The notes under the pieces were generated by a model, which worked only from the letters and a program-made list of their open reading frames with translations, did not search any database and had not been told where the DNA came from. From an uncultured Pelagibacteraceae bacterium (lineage in GTDB: Bacteria > Pseudomonadota > Alphaproteobacteria > Pelagibacterales > Pelagibacteraceae), in the NCBI GenBank assembly GCA_902538915.1, contig CACBGZ010000001.1, positions 245,108 through 309,107 of the forward strand: 64,000 nucleotides of DNA, given 5' to 3'. The position numbers were made by a program, and so were the translations under genes. Of the stretch, positions 17,980 through 26,755 are shown piece by piece (position 1 is the first letter of the stretch; each line of letters opens with the position of its first letter).

Positions 17980-18828
17980 ATGATTATTTGGATAGCTTCG
18001 TACCCTAAATCTGGAAATACTTGGGTTAGAGCATTAATTGCACATTATTTTTTTTCAAAAAATAAAAAATTTTATTTTGAAATATTAAAGAATATTCCGA
18101 ATTTTAATGTAAGTGATTTTATTAGTGAAAAAACTCCCCTTAAATCAAATGACGATGTGATAAAAAACTGGTTACCTGCTCAAAATTTTATTAACAAAAA
18201 ATTTAAAAGGAACTTGTTTTTTAAAACTCATAATGCTTGTATTAAAAAAGATGGAAACGAATTTACAAGTGAAAAGGTTTCGGCAGGATGCATATATGTT
18301 GTTCGAGATCCAAGAAATGTAGTTACCTCTTATAAAAACTTTGAAAATCAAACATATAAAGATGTAGCAAAAAATATGTTTGATACAAAAGGATATCTGT
18401 CATCAAATGAAAGTACTTTTAAAAAGTTTGGAATAAAAGGAATTGAAATAATAAGCTCATGGGCTGAAAACTATAATTCCTGGGTTCACAATAAGTATAA
18501 TATACCTGTTTGTTTAATTAAGTATGAAAACTTATGCATCGACCCTTTTAGAGAGTTCAAAAAAATTTTTGAATTTTTGAAAAAAATAAGTAAAGAAGAA
18601 AAGACCCAAATAGATAACGAAAGACTTAAAAATACGATTGAGGAAACTAGTTTTGAAAATTTAAAAAACCTAGAGAAAAAAGAGGGGTTTTTAGAAAAAC
18701 AAAATAGAAAAGTAAATTTTTTTAATCAAGGAAGGGAAAACAACTGGAAAGAAATTTTACCAAAAGAAATCTCATCAGAAATTGAAAAAAAATTCTCGAA
18801 AGAAATGTTGGAATTAGGCTATTTATAA
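17980..18828 (+). CDS. Sulfotransferase-domain protein
   Basis: The protein (282 residues from the ATG) opens with IIWIASYPKSGNTWVRAL, the PAPS 5'-phosphosulfate loop of cytosolic-type sulfotransferases. It also has YVVRDPRNVVTSY, the 3'-phosphate-binding motif. It would transfer sulfate from PAPS to a hydroxyl or amine, and the acceptor is unknown. It is the only plus-strand gene between holA and the origin, inserted between mnmE and rho. Its stop abuts that of rho without a gap. An insertion into an otherwise conserved block suggests acquisition or local rearrangement, although base composition looks native. Confidence 0.85.
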   Translation: MIIWIASYPKSGNTWVRALIAHYFFSKNKKFYFEILKNIPNFNVSDFISEKTPLKSNDDVIKNWLPAQNFINKKFKRNLFFKTHNACIKKDGNEFTSEKVSAGCIYVVRDPRNVVTSYKNFENQTYKDVAKNMFDTKGYLSSNESTFKKFGIKGIEIISSWAENYNSWVHNKYNIPVCLIKYENLCIDPFREFKKIFEFLKKISKEEKTQIDNERLKNTIEETSFENLKNLEKKEGFLEKQNRKVNFFNQGRENNWKEILPKEISSEIEKKFSKEMLELGYL

Positions 18829-20097
18829 TTAAGCAGGTTTATTCATTGAATTAAAAAACTCTGAATTATTTTTTGTGTCTTTTAATTTCGAACTGATAAA
18901 CTCTATTGCATCCATAGTGCCCATTGGGGCAATTATTCTTCTTAAAACATTCATTTTTTGAAGATCATTTTTATCAAATAATAGTTCTTCTCTTCTTGTA
19001 CCTGATTTGGTGATATCAATAGCTGGGTATATTCTTTTATCTGCAATTTTTCTATCAAGAACAGTTTCACTATTACCAGTTCCCTTAAATTCCTCAAAAA
19101 TTACCTCATCCATTCTACTTCCAGTATCGATTAATGCTGTTGATATAATCGTCAAAGAACCTCCCTCTTCAATATTTCTTGCGGCTCCAAAAAATCTTTT
19201 AGGTCTTTGAAGTGCATTAGCGTCTACACCTCCAGTTAATACTTTACCAGAACTTGGAATTACTGCATTGTAAGCTCTCCCAAGTCTTGTGATAGAATCT
19301 AAAAGTATAACCACATCTTTTTTATGCTCTGTTAATCTTTTTGCTTTCTCTATTACCATTTCTGCAACTGCAACATGACGTTGTGCTGGTTCGTCAAACG
19401 TAGAACTAATCACCTCTCCCTTAACAGTCCGTTGCATATCTGTAACTTCTTCGGGTCTTTCGTCAATTAGTAAAACTATTAAATAACATTCTGGATAATT
19501 TTTTGCTATAGAATTAGCGATACTTTGAAGTATCATAGTTTTTCCAGCTTTTGGTGGTGAAATAATTATTGATCTTTGGCCCTTGCCAATTGGGCTTACT
19601 AAATCAATTAATCGTGGAGTTAGATCTTGTTTTTTTTCAGTTTTCAAAACCTCAACTTCCATTACCAATTGTTTATCTGGATAAAGTGGAGTTAAATTGT
19701 CAAAAGCAATTTTATGACGTGACTTTTCTGGTTCTTCAAAATTTATTTTACTAACTTGTAACAATGCAAAATATCTTTCCCCCTCTTTTGGAGCTCGCAC
19801 AGGTCCCTCAACCGTATCGCCGGTTCTTAAACCAAATTTTCTTATCTGACTTGGGCTTACGTATATATCATCTGGACCAGGTAAATAATTTGACTCCATT
19901 GCTCTTAGAAAACCAAAGCCGTCTTGTAACAATTGCAAAACTCCCGCACCTGTTATTTCCTCTTTTTCGGCGACTTTTTTTAAGATAGCAAAAAGTATTT
20001 CTTGCTTTCTTAAGGTACTGGCATTTTCAATACCAAGCTCTTCTGCTTGTGTAATGAGTTGTTCAGATGATTTAAGTTTTAGTTCCTGTATGTTCAT
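18829..20097 (-). CDS. rho: Transcription termination factor Rho
   Basis: Rho is the hexameric RNA helicase that ends transcription at sites lacking a hairpin. The 422-residue protein has the N-terminal RNA-binding domain ([17 protein letters not shown], then a cold-shock-like fold), the P-loop SPPKAGKT (180-187), [13 protein letters not shown] and the Q/R loops. The length is normal. With so few hairpin terminators visible here, Rho is likely important in this genome. It is part of the hemE-hemH-hemJ-rho run toward mnmE. Confidence 0.98.
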   Translation of the reverse strand: MNIQELKLKSSEQLITQAEELGIENASTLRKQEILFAILKKVAEKEEITGAGVLQLLQDGFGFLRAMESNYLPGPDDIYVSPSQIRKFGLRTGDTVEGPVRAPKEGERYFALLQVSKINFEEPEKSRHKIAFDNLTPLYPDKQLVMEVEVLKTEKKQDLTPRLIDLVSPIGKGQRSIIISPPKAGKTMILQSIANSIAKNYPECYLIVLLIDERPEEVTDMQRTVKGEVISSTFDEPAQRHVAVAEMVIEKAKRLTEHKKDVVILLDSITRLGRAYNAVIPSSGKVLTGGVDANALQRPKRFFGAARNIEEGGSLTIISTALIDTGSRMDEVIFEEFKGTGNSETVLDRKIADKRIYPAIDITKSGTRREELLFDKNDLQKMNVLRRIIAPMGTMDAIEFISSKLKDTKNNSEFFNSMNKPA

Positions 20098-20161
20098 GAT
20101 TAAAAATTATTAAGGACTTAATAATGAATTAAATATATATGCTATTTACAAATATTCAACC

Positions 20162-20596
20162 CTAGATAGGCTTAAAAATCACAACAAATATGATTAAAAT
20201 GAGCAATAATGTGGGTATTTCATTTATAAATCGATAAAATTTATGCGAATGCGTATTAAGGTCTAGTTTAAATTGTCCCAAAATTCGTCCAAGATAAAAA
20301 TGATAAATCGTTAGTATAACCACAAATATTAGTTTTAAAATCATCCAAGTTTGGCCAAGTTGTTGAAACCCTATTTCATGAATTAATAATAAACCAAAAA
20401 ACCAAGACAGCGTCATTGCTGGAGTCATGATATAAAAAAAAAGTTTTCTTTCCATAACCTTAAATACATCTGTTACAATTGGCTTGGTACTGTTTTGAGA
20501 ATGATAAACAAAAATTCTTGGTAGATATAATAATCCAGCCATCCAAGAAATTACTGAGATCAAATGTAATGATTTAAACAGTAAATAAGTGCTCAT
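20162..20596 (-). CDS. hemJ: Protoporphyrinogen IX oxidase HemJ
   Basis: HemJ oxidises protoporphyrinogen IX to protoporphyrin IX in the inner membrane, one step before ferrochelatase. The 144-residue protein has about four membrane segments and the family motif FKSLHLISVISWMAGLLYL, with its conserved histidine, followed by PRIFVYH. Family members are of this size. It starts three bases after hemH, so the two act in sequence and are probably co-translated. Confidence 0.93.
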   Translation of the reverse strand: MSTYLLFKSLHLISVISWMAGLLYLPRIFVYHSQNSTKPIVTDVFKVMERKLFFYIMTPAMTLSWFFGLLLIHEIGFQQLGQTWMILKLIFVVILTIYHFYLGRILGQFKLDLNTHSHKFYRFINEIPTLLLILIIFVVIFKPI

Positions 20597-20599
20597 AAA

Positions 20600-21598
20600 C
20601 TAAATATTTTTTTTAATTAAAGATTTTAATAAAATTATATGATCATCATTATCATTTAAGCACGGTACCATATCAAAGTTTTTTCCTCCAGAATCTAAAA
20701 AACTCTCCTTTCCTTGAATTTGGATTTCCTCTAAAGTTTCAACACAATCTGATGAAAATCCTGGGCATATAGCTAAAATATTTTTTTTTCCCTCTTGAGG
20801 TAAACTTTCTAGAGTTTTGTCTGTATAGGGCTGAAGCCATTTTTCAGGACCAAATCTTGATTGGAACGTTGTTTTGATTTCAATCGATGTAAACTTTTCT
20901 GATATCAGTCTAGTAGTTTTGTGGCAATAGCAATGATAGGGGTCACCTTTGTCGAAATATTTTTGAGGTATTCCATGATAAGAAGCTAATATTAAATCTG
21001 GCTTCCAATTAATTTCTTTAATTTTCTTATTTAATGAATTCACAAGTGCTTCTATATATAAAGGATCAGACTCATAATGAGGCACTATTTTAAGTGATGG
21101 TTGCCATCTCATTTTCATAAGGGTTCTATAGACTTCATCACAAACCGTTGCAGTTGTTGCGGCCGCATATTGAGGATAAAGAGGAAGTATTATTAAATTT
21201 TCACAGCCTTTTTCATGAAGACCTGCAATTTTACTCTTTATGCTAGGATTTCCATATCTCATAGCATAATCAATTATCAAATTTTTTTCTGACATTGTGC
21301 TTGAAAGTTTCTCTGCCTGTCTTTGTGTATAATACAAAAGTGGGGAAATATTTTTATCCTTCATCCAAATTTCTTTATAGGCTTTTGCCGTTTTAGATGG
21401 CCTAAAAGTTAATATGAAAACATTTAAAATGATCTGCCAAATTATTGGATTAACTTCAATTACTCTTCTATCCGATAAAAATTCTTTTAAATATTTTCTT
21501 ATATCAAACCAACTTGTTGAATTAGGTGTTCCTAAATTTACAATTAAAATTCCAGTTTTTCCAAATTTTACAGGTGGGTGTTCTGCTTTATTTTCCAT
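20600..21598 (-). CDS. hemH: Ferrochelatase
   Basis: HemH inserts ferrous iron into protoporphyrin IX, the last step of protohaem synthesis. The 332-residue protein opens with KTGILIVNLGTPNS and contains DYAMRYGNPSI, ILPLYPQYAAATTATV, the catalytic region LASYHGIPQKYFDKGDPY and, near the end, CPGFSSDCVETLEEI. The HemH start overlaps the hemE stop by one base (TAATG). Confidence 0.97.
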   Translation of the reverse strand: MENKAEHPPVKFGKTGILIVNLGTPNSTSWFDIRKYLKEFLSDRRVIEVNPIIWQIILNVFILTFRPSKTAKAYKEIWMKDKNISPLLYYTQRQAEKLSSTMSEKNLIIDYAMRYGNPSIKSKIAGLHEKGCENLIILPLYPQYAAATTATVCDEVYRTLMKMRWQPSLKIVPHYESDPLYIEALVNSLNKKIKEINWKPDLILASYHGIPQKYFDKGDPYHCYCHKTTRLISEKFTSIEIKTTFQSRFGPEKWLQPYTDKTLESLPQEGKKNILAICPGFSSDCVETLEEIQIQGKESFLDSGGKNFDMVPCLNDNDDHIILLKSLIKKNI

Positions 21599-22599
21599 TA
21601 ATAATCTTTTACGGTTTTAACTAAGTAATCCATCATACTAGGATCGGTTTCTGGTAAAACACCATGTCCTAAATTAAATACATATGGATGATCTTTGAAT
21701 ATATCTAAATATTTTATTGCCTCTTTTTTTAGTTTTTCTTTATCAGTAAGTAAAATCTTTGGATCCATTCCGCCTTGTACAGGAATTTTTATTTCCTTAT
21801 TAACTTTAACTGGATCAACTTCATAATCAATGCAAATGGCGTCTGGTTTAATAATTTCACAAAAATCTTTATAATTCTTAATACCTCTTGGAAAACAAAT
21901 AACAGGTGTGTTTAAAGATTTAATATAATTAACCAAACTTAATGTTGGCTCATAAATATAGTAAGGTAAATCTTTTTCTTTTAGCAACCCAGCCCAGCTG
22001 TCAAAAATCTGTATTAATTGTGCGCCATTTTTGATCTGATTATTAACGTGTATTTTTAAAAACTTATCTAAAATTTTAAGAACTTTGCTTATTAATAATT
22101 TATTATCGAAAAAATTTTTATTCAGATCTAGTTTTGGTGATTTTTTGTTGATCATGTAAACCAACAAAGTCCATGGTGCCCCGATAAAGCCGATAGTAGT
22201 TTTATTTTTAGTAAACTGAGAACTACTAACTAACCTAATTAATTCATAAATAGGAGAAAGTTTTTTTACAAAATTAACTTCTTCCACAGTCGAAATTTTT
22301 TCTAAATTAAGCTCGTCAAGTAATGGACCTATATTTTTTTTAAACACAACATTTTGATTTAAACCATATGGTAACATGAGAATATCAGAAAAAATTATTG
22401 CAGCATCTAATTCAAATCTTTTTAAAGGTTGTAAAGTAATTTCAGTCGACAATTTTTGATTAAGACATAATTTAATAAAATCAGGATTTTGTTTTCTTAT
22501 TTCTCTAAATTCTGGCAAATATCTTCCAGCTTGTCTCATTATCCAAATAGGATTAATATCACTTTTTTTGTTTATTATTACTTCTTCAATTGGAGACAT
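21598..22599 (-). CDS. hemE: Uroporphyrinogen decarboxylase
   Basis: HemE converts uroporphyrinogen III to coproporphyrinogen III. The 333-residue protein begins with the signature PIWIMRQAGRYLPEFR and has IIFSDILMLPYGL, GFIGAPWTLLVYM, IQIFDSWAG, FPRG, GGMDP and NLGHGVLPETDP. It is the first gene of a leftward haem operon. In Caulobacter and Rickettsia the replication origin lies between hemE and the ppsR homologue, which is exactly the arrangement here. Confidence 0.97.
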   Translation of the reverse strand: MSPIEEVIINKKSDINPIWIMRQAGRYLPEFREIRKQNPDFIKLCLNQKLSTEITLQPLKRFELDAAIIFSDILMLPYGLNQNVVFKKNIGPLLDELNLEKISTVEEVNFVKKLSPIYELIRLVSSSQFTKNKTTIGFIGAPWTLLVYMINKKSPKLDLNKNFFDNKLLISKVLKILDKFLKIHVNNQIKNGAQLIQIFDSWAGLLKEKDLPYYIYEPTLSLVNYIKSLNTPVICFPRGIKNYKDFCEIIKPDAICIDYEVDPVKVNKEIKIPVQGGMDPKILLTDKEKLKKEAIKYLDIFKDHPYVFNLGHGVLPETDPSMMDYLVKTVKDY

Positions 22600-22640
22600 A
22601 ATAATAATTAAATATAATTGATTGTAATATTAGTGTATTC

Positions 22641-22649
22641 TGTGAATAA
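22641..22649 (-). promoter_or_regulatory. DnaA box (TTATTCACA)
   Basis: A perfect match to TTATNCACA on the minus strand, 42 bp from the hemE start, inside the proposed origin. It could also let DnaA act on hemE transcription. Confidence 0.75.
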
Positions 22650-22684
22650 TGGTGATTAAATTTATTGAACATCTTTTAAACAGT

Positions 22685-22693
22685 TTATTAACA
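22685..22693 (+). promoter_or_regulatory. Weak DnaA box (TTATTAACA)
   Basis: One mismatch from TTATNCACA. The same nonamer recurs inverted at 22789-22797. In such AT-rich DNA a single-mismatch site is weak evidence alone. Confidence 0.35.
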
Positions 22694-22788
22694 TTTAGAG
22701 TTTAAATTTTAATAAATATATACGTAAAATTGAAGCTTATTAACTAAATACATTTAATGATTACTAATGATTTTAACATGTTTAATAT

Positions 22789-22797
22789 TGTTAATAA
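22789..22797 (-). promoter_or_regulatory. Weak DnaA box (TTATTAACA, inverted copy)
   Basis: The same nonamer as at 22685-22693, on the opposite strand, giving the origin region a roughly symmetrical set of sites. Confidence 0.35.
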
Positions 22798-22864
22798 AAT
22801 CACTGTTTTACAACATAAATTTAAAAATATGAAAAATATCCAATATGATAAAGATAATACAAAT

Positions 22865-22873
22865 TTATACACA
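22865..22873 (+). promoter_or_regulatory. DnaA box (TTATACACA)
   Basis: A perfect match to TTATNCACA, ending 8 bp before the ppsR ATG. It must overlap the promoter or leader of ppsR. Confidence 0.75.
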
Positions 22874-22881
22874 TATTATAC

Positions 22882-23706
22882 ATGAGTAATTTATATCAAA
22901 TTTATCTTATTTCAGATTCTACTGGCGAGACTTTAGATAGAATTTTTACAGCTATAAAAGTTCAATTTAAGAATATAAAATATAAAATTCACACTTATTC
23001 TTTTACAAGAACAGGAAACCAAATCTTAAAGATTTTGTCTGATGCTGAAAAAAAAACAAATTCAATAATATTATATTCAATAGTAGATAGCAATCTTGCT
23101 AAATATCTTGCAAAAACAAGCAGAGAAAAAGAGATTCCATGTTTTGGTGTGTTAGGTGACTTAATATTAAGTTTTTCTAAACTACTCAACCAGAAGGCAT
23201 CCCATCAACCCAGCGGACAATATGCTCTTAATGATGAATATTATAAAAGGATTGAAGCAATTCAATTTACTATGAACCATGATGATGGTAATTCCATTAA
23301 AGAAATAAAAAAGTCCGATATAATTCTTTTAGGAGTGAGCAGAACAAGCAAAACACCAACCTCAATTTATTTGGCTAACAAAGGATATAAAACATCGAAC
23401 ATTCCACTTATTAATGAAAACTCCATTCCACAAATTTTGAAGGAAAACCCCAAAATTTCTTGTGTGGTCGGTCTTAATACAGAACCTGAAAGATTGGCTG
23501 ACATAAGAAAAAATAGAATGAACTCTTTAAAAGAAACAGAGAACAAATCATATACAGATCTAAGTAATATTAGAAAAGAAGTTGAGAATGCAAAAAACGC
23601 TTTTAAAAAATATAAATGGCCTACAATAGATGTTACAAGAAAATCAGTTGAAGAAACTGCAGCGTCAATAATAAAAATATACGAAATTTATAAACAAAAT
23701 GTTTAA
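22882..23706 (+). CDS. ppsR: Pyruvate-phosphate dikinase / PEP synthase regulatory protein (DUF299)
   Basis: Members are bifunctional kinase/phosphorylases that switch pyruvate,phosphate dikinase or PEP synthase on and off by threonine phosphorylation. The 274-residue protein opens with LYQIYLISDSTGETLD, has HQPSGQYALNDEYYKRIEA and the nucleotide loop GVSRTSKTPTS (151-161). The end has VTRKSVEETAASI. The target dikinase is not in the window. This is the homologue of Rickettsia RP001, which flanks the origin. It overlaps maf by 8 bp. Confidence 0.93.
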   Translation: MSNLYQIYLISDSTGETLDRIFTAIKVQFKNIKYKIHTYSFTRTGNQILKILSDAEKKTNSIILYSIVDSNLAKYLAKTSREKEIPCFGVLGDLILSFSKLLNQKASHQPSGQYALNDEYYKRIEAIQFTMNHDDGNSIKEIKKSDIILLGVSRTSKTPTSIYLANKGYKTSNIPLINENSIPQILKENPKISCVVGLNTEPERLADIRKNRMNSLKETENKSYTDLSNIRKEVENAKNAFKKYKWPTIDVTRKSVEETAASIIKIYEIYKQNV

Positions 23707-24283
23707 ATTAATACTTGCATCCAAAAGCAAAGTAAGGAAAGAAATATTAAATAAACACAATATCAAAGCTAAAGTTGAACCTTCAACTGTTGATGAGGAA
23801 CCCATCAAACAGAGTTTGTTAAAAGAAAGAGTTTCACCTGAAATAATCTCAAAAAATCTTGCTGAAATAAAAGCTAGCCGAGTTAGTCAAAAGAATTTTG
23901 ATATATTAGTTTTAGGTGCTGATAGTGTTATAGACTTAAATGGAGAATTAATATCTAAACCTGATAATCGTGAAGAAGCCCTATCAATTTTAAAAAAACT
24001 TAATGGAAAAGTGCACCAATTAATAAGCTCTGTTTGCATATCAAAAAATGGTTCGATGATCTGGAACTATACCGATATAGCCAAACTTACAATGAGGAAT
24101 TTTTCAAACAAAGAGTTAGAAGAATATTTAAAGAAGATTTCAGATGAAGCACTTTATTCATATAATGTTTATCAAATTGAGGGGGTGGGTAGATCTTTAT
24201 TTTCGAAAATACAAGGAGATGAGAATACAATTATGGGCCTTCCTATTAACAAAATTAAGGAATATTTAAAAAATTATGAATAA
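23699..24283 (+). CDS. maf: Maf-family nucleoside triphosphate pyrophosphatase
   Basis: Maf proteins hydrolyse non-canonical or regular nucleoside triphosphates to monophosphates and are linked to septum control. The 194-residue protein has LASKSKVRKEIL at the start, the central LGADSVIDLNGELISKP and the later DEALYSYNVYQIEGVG region. It resembles the YhdE/YceF types, and the preferred nucleotide is not clear. It overlaps ppsR and aroE by 8 bp each, giving a compact operon. Confidence 0.9.
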   Translation: MFKLILASKSKVRKEILNKHNIKAKVEPSTVDEEPIKQSLLKERVSPEIISKNLAEIKASRVSQKNFDILVLGADSVIDLNGELISKPDNREEALSILKKLNGKVHQLISSVCISKNGSMIWNYTDIAKLTMRNFSNKELEEYLKKISDEALYSYNVYQIEGVGRSLFSKIQGDENTIMGLPINKIKEYLKNYE

Positions 24284-25100
24284 GTATTTAGTAATTGGTA
24301 ATCCTATTGATCATTCTCTGTCTCCAACAATACATAATTATTGGATTAAAAAAAATAATATTAAAGCAATATATGACAAAGAAAGATTAAATAGTGATGA
24401 TTTAAAAAACTTAATAATAAAAATCAGAGAGAAAAATATTATTGGTGTAAATGTTACTGTTCCTTTTAAAAAAGAGGTAATTCCTTATCTTGACAAGCTG
24501 ACATCCGGTGCTGAAGTAACTCAATCGGTTAATACAATTCTATTAACAAATGATAGTAAAATAATCGGCTATAATACTGACATAAGTGGTTTTGAAAATG
24601 CTATTAAATACACAAAATATGATACTTCTGGAAAAAAGATTTTTATTTTAGGTTCTGGTGGAGTTACACCATCAATAATTTTTGCTTTATATAATATGAA
24701 TGTTTCAAGCATTACTCTAACCAATAGAACTAAAGCTAAAGCTGAACAATTACAAAATTTTTACAACAGTAACACTGTAAAAAAAAGGGGATGGAATGAT
24801 ATAAAAGTAGTTGATTGGGGTAAGATCCCCGAGTTTGATATGATTATAAACGCGACCAGTGTCGGTTTAAATAAAGACGATAATTTAGATTTAGATTTTT
24901 CAAAAATTGGTAAAAATAAGTTTTTTTATGATGTTATCTACAATCCCAAGGAAACAAATTTTTTAAAAAAAGGTAAAGATCTGGGAAATAAAACTGAAAA
25001 TGGAAAAAAAATGTTTATTTTTCAAGCAGCAGAAGCTTTTAAAATTTGGCACAATATTCAACCTGAAATTAATGAGGAAGTAAGCAATCTTTTAGACTAA
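24276..25100 (+). CDS. aroE: Shikimate dehydrogenase
   Basis: AroE reduces 3-dehydroshikimate with NADPH in aromatic amino-acid synthesis. The 274-residue protein has the substrate site GNPIDHSLSPTIHNYW, NVTVPFKKEV with the catalytic lysine, and GYNTDISGF with the paired aspartate. The nucleotide loop is ILGSGGVTPSI, where the usual GAGGA reads GSGGV. NRT follows. The stop shares one base with the coaE start. Confidence 0.94.
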   Translation: MNKYLVIGNPIDHSLSPTIHNYWIKKNNIKAIYDKERLNSDDLKNLIIKIREKNIIGVNVTVPFKKEVIPYLDKLTSGAEVTQSVNTILLTNDSKIIGYNTDISGFENAIKYTKYDTSGKKIFILGSGGVTPSIIFALYNMNVSSITLTNRTKAKAEQLQNFYNSNTVKKRGWNDIKVVDWGKIPEFDMIINATSVGLNKDDNLDLDFSKIGKNKFFYDVIYNPKETNFLKKGKDLGNKTENGKKMFIFQAAEAFKIWHNIQPEINEEVSNLLD

Positions 25101-25669
25101 TGAGAAGAATAGGGATTTTAGGAGACATAGGGTCGGGGAAAAGTTATATCGCTAATAGTTTTGGCTATCCAGTTTTCAATGCCGATCAAGAAGTTGGAAA
25201 GATATATAAGAAAAACAAAAGAGTATTTTTTAAGTTAAAAAAAATTTTACCAAAATACATTTATTCGTTTCCAATAAACAAATATGAAATCACAAACGCA
25301 ATATTATCTAATAAAAATAATCTCAAAAAAATTATTAAAATAGTCCATTTTGAAGTAAGAAAAAAATTGAAACTTTTTTTGAGAAAAAATAAAAATAAAA
25401 AATTTATAATTCTAGATATTCCTCTTTTATTAGAAAATAAGATTAATAAAAAGAAAGACATTTTAATATTTATTGATGCAAATAAAAAAGAAATTTTAAA
25501 AAAATTAAAAAAAAGAAAAAATTTTAATTCGAAATTATTTTACAAATTTAAAAAGATTCAACTACCGCTTGCTTATAAAAAACAAAAATCTGATTTTATT
25601 ATTAAGAATAATTTCTCTAAAAAAGGTATAAAAAGAGATATAAATAAAATTTTAGATAAAATTTTATAA
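25100..25669 (+). CDS. coaE: Dephospho-CoA kinase
   Basis: CoaE phosphorylates dephospho-CoA at the ribose 3'-hydroxyl, the last step of coenzyme A synthesis. The P-loop is GILGDIGSGKSYIA near the N-terminus, followed by VFNADQEVGKIY and ILDIPLLLENK. The length of 189 residues is slightly short for the family. The C-terminal half is very lysine-rich with poor conservation. The aroE-coaE-dnaQ order is typical of alphaproteobacteria. Confidence 0.93.
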   Translation: MRRIGILGDIGSGKSYIANSFGYPVFNADQEVGKIYKKNKRVFFKLKKILPKYIYSFPINKYEITNAILSNKNNLKKIIKIVHFEVRKKLKLFLRKNKNKKFIILDIPLLLENKINKKKDILIFIDANKKEILKKLKKRKNFNSKLFYKFKKIQLPLAYKKQKSDFIIKNNFSKKGIKRDINKILDKIL

Positions 25670-26334
25670 TGAGAGAAATTATACTCGATACAGAAACAAC
25701 AGGTCTTTCCACGAAAGAGGGTCACAGAATTGTGGAAATTGGCTGTATAGAATTAGATAATTTAGTTCCAACAAAAAATAGATTTCATTGTTATTTAAAT
25801 CCAGATAGGAAAGTTTCAGAACAAGCTTTCAAGGTTCATGGATATACAGATAAATTTTTATCTAAACAAAAAAGATTTGTTCAAATTGTTGATGAATTTT
25901 TAAATTTTATTAGAGAAAGTAGATTAGTAATTCATAATGCTGAGTTTGATCTGTCTCATCTTAATAATGAAATGAAAATTTTAGGTAAAGAAAAAATTGA
26001 AAATGACGTTGTAGATACTTTAACTTTAGCTAGAAATAAATTTCCAGGATCATCAACTAGTCTGGATGCACTTTGTAAAAGATATAGGATTGATAATTCA
26101 AAGAGAGCAAAACATACAGCTTTAATAGATTGTGATTTATTAGCAAAAGTTTACATAAATCTATTAGATCAAAAAGAACCGACCTTACAATTTCAAAATA
26201 ATGATAAAGAAAACACAAAAAATTTAAATGAAAAAGTTCTTTATTTTAAAAAAGTAATTCATCCTACAGAAAAGGAAATAGAAATGCACAAAAAATATCT
26301 TAAACAAAATCTTAAAAAAAATTTCTTTAATTAA
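25669..26334 (+). CDS. dnaQ: DNA polymerase III subunit epsilon (proofreading exonuclease)
   Basis: DnaQ removes misincorporated bases during replication. The 221-residue protein has all three exonuclease motifs: ILDTETTGL (Exo I), IHNAEFDLSHL (Exo II) and HTALIDCDLLAKVY (Exo III, DEDDh type). The C-terminus has a lysine-rich tail expected to contact the alpha subunit. It ends the ppsR-maf-aroE-coaE-dnaQ run. The 3' end overlaps convergent secB by 8 bp. Confidence 0.96.
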   Translation: MREIILDTETTGLSTKEGHRIVEIGCIELDNLVPTKNRFHCYLNPDRKVSEQAFKVHGYTDKFLSKQKRFVQIVDEFLNFIRESRLVIHNAEFDLSHLNNEMKILGKEKIENDVVDTLTLARNKFPGSSTSLDALCKRYRIDNSKRAKHTALIDCDLLAKVYINLLDQKEPTLQFQNNDKENTKNLNEKVLYFKKVIHPTEKEIEMHKKYLKQNLKKNFFN

Positions 26335-26755
26335 ACTTCTCGTTATAAAGTTTCTCAAAATCTATTTTTTTTTCAAATCTAACTTCGGGAAAACCTGAAT
26401 TATGTATTAAGTCCAAAAGTGCTTTCTCAATTTTTGGATAAATTAACACTTGAACATCGCAAAGGATTATTTTTTGTAAATCGTTTTTTTCTTTCAATTC
26501 ACTATCGACATTTATAATAGTAGCGTAGATAATTTCAAAGTAAGATTTTTTTTCGTTCCCCCCCTTATCTTCAAATTTTAAAGTAGTATTAATTTCGACT
26601 AATCTGTTCTTGAGTGGCTTAGAAGTTATATCTATGTTTAAATGATATTTGGAAATATTATCTTTAACAAAAAGATAAGTTTCGACATCACTTGTTTCAC
26701 CCGATATATCTTTTATATATTGAGTTAGGATTTTATATTTTTCTTTCATCGTCAT
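26327..26755 (-). CDS. secB: Protein-export chaperone SecB
   Basis: SecB holds precursor proteins unfolded and passes them to SecA. The 142-residue protein has the small beta-sheet/helix fold pattern of the family: YIKDISGETSD near the start, then VEINTTLKFED, and the C-terminal helix region PKIEKALLDLIHNSGFPEV. It starts inside the end of fxsA. The SecB-fxsA-dnaQ neighbourhood near the origin is common in alphaproteobacteria. Confidence 0.88.
   Translation of the reverse strand: MTMKEKYKILTQYIKDISGETSDVETYLFVKDNISKYHLNIDITSKPLKNRLVEINTTLKFEDKGGNEKKSYFEIIYATIINVDSELKEKNDLQKIILCDVQVLIYPKIEKALLDLIHNSGFPEVRFEKKIDFEKLYNEKFN

Larger units (their letters stand above)
22600..22881. other. Probable chromosomal replication origin (oriC)
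   Basis: This 282-bp gap is the longest non-coding stretch in the window. It is extremely AT-rich and separates divergent hemE and ppsR, the position of the origin in Caulobacter and Rickettsia. It holds two perfect matches to the DnaA box TTATNCACA, near either end and in opposite orientation, plus two copies of TTATTAACA with one mismatch. parAB, parS, dnaQ and holA lie within about 12 kb. Most genes on each side read away from it. Confidence 0.8.

Noticed and set aside
22600-22881. CtrA boxes (TTAA-N7-TTAA) in the origin
   Set aside because: Several TTAA pairs exist, but with spacings of 5 or 10, and TTAA is expected by chance in DNA this AT-rich.
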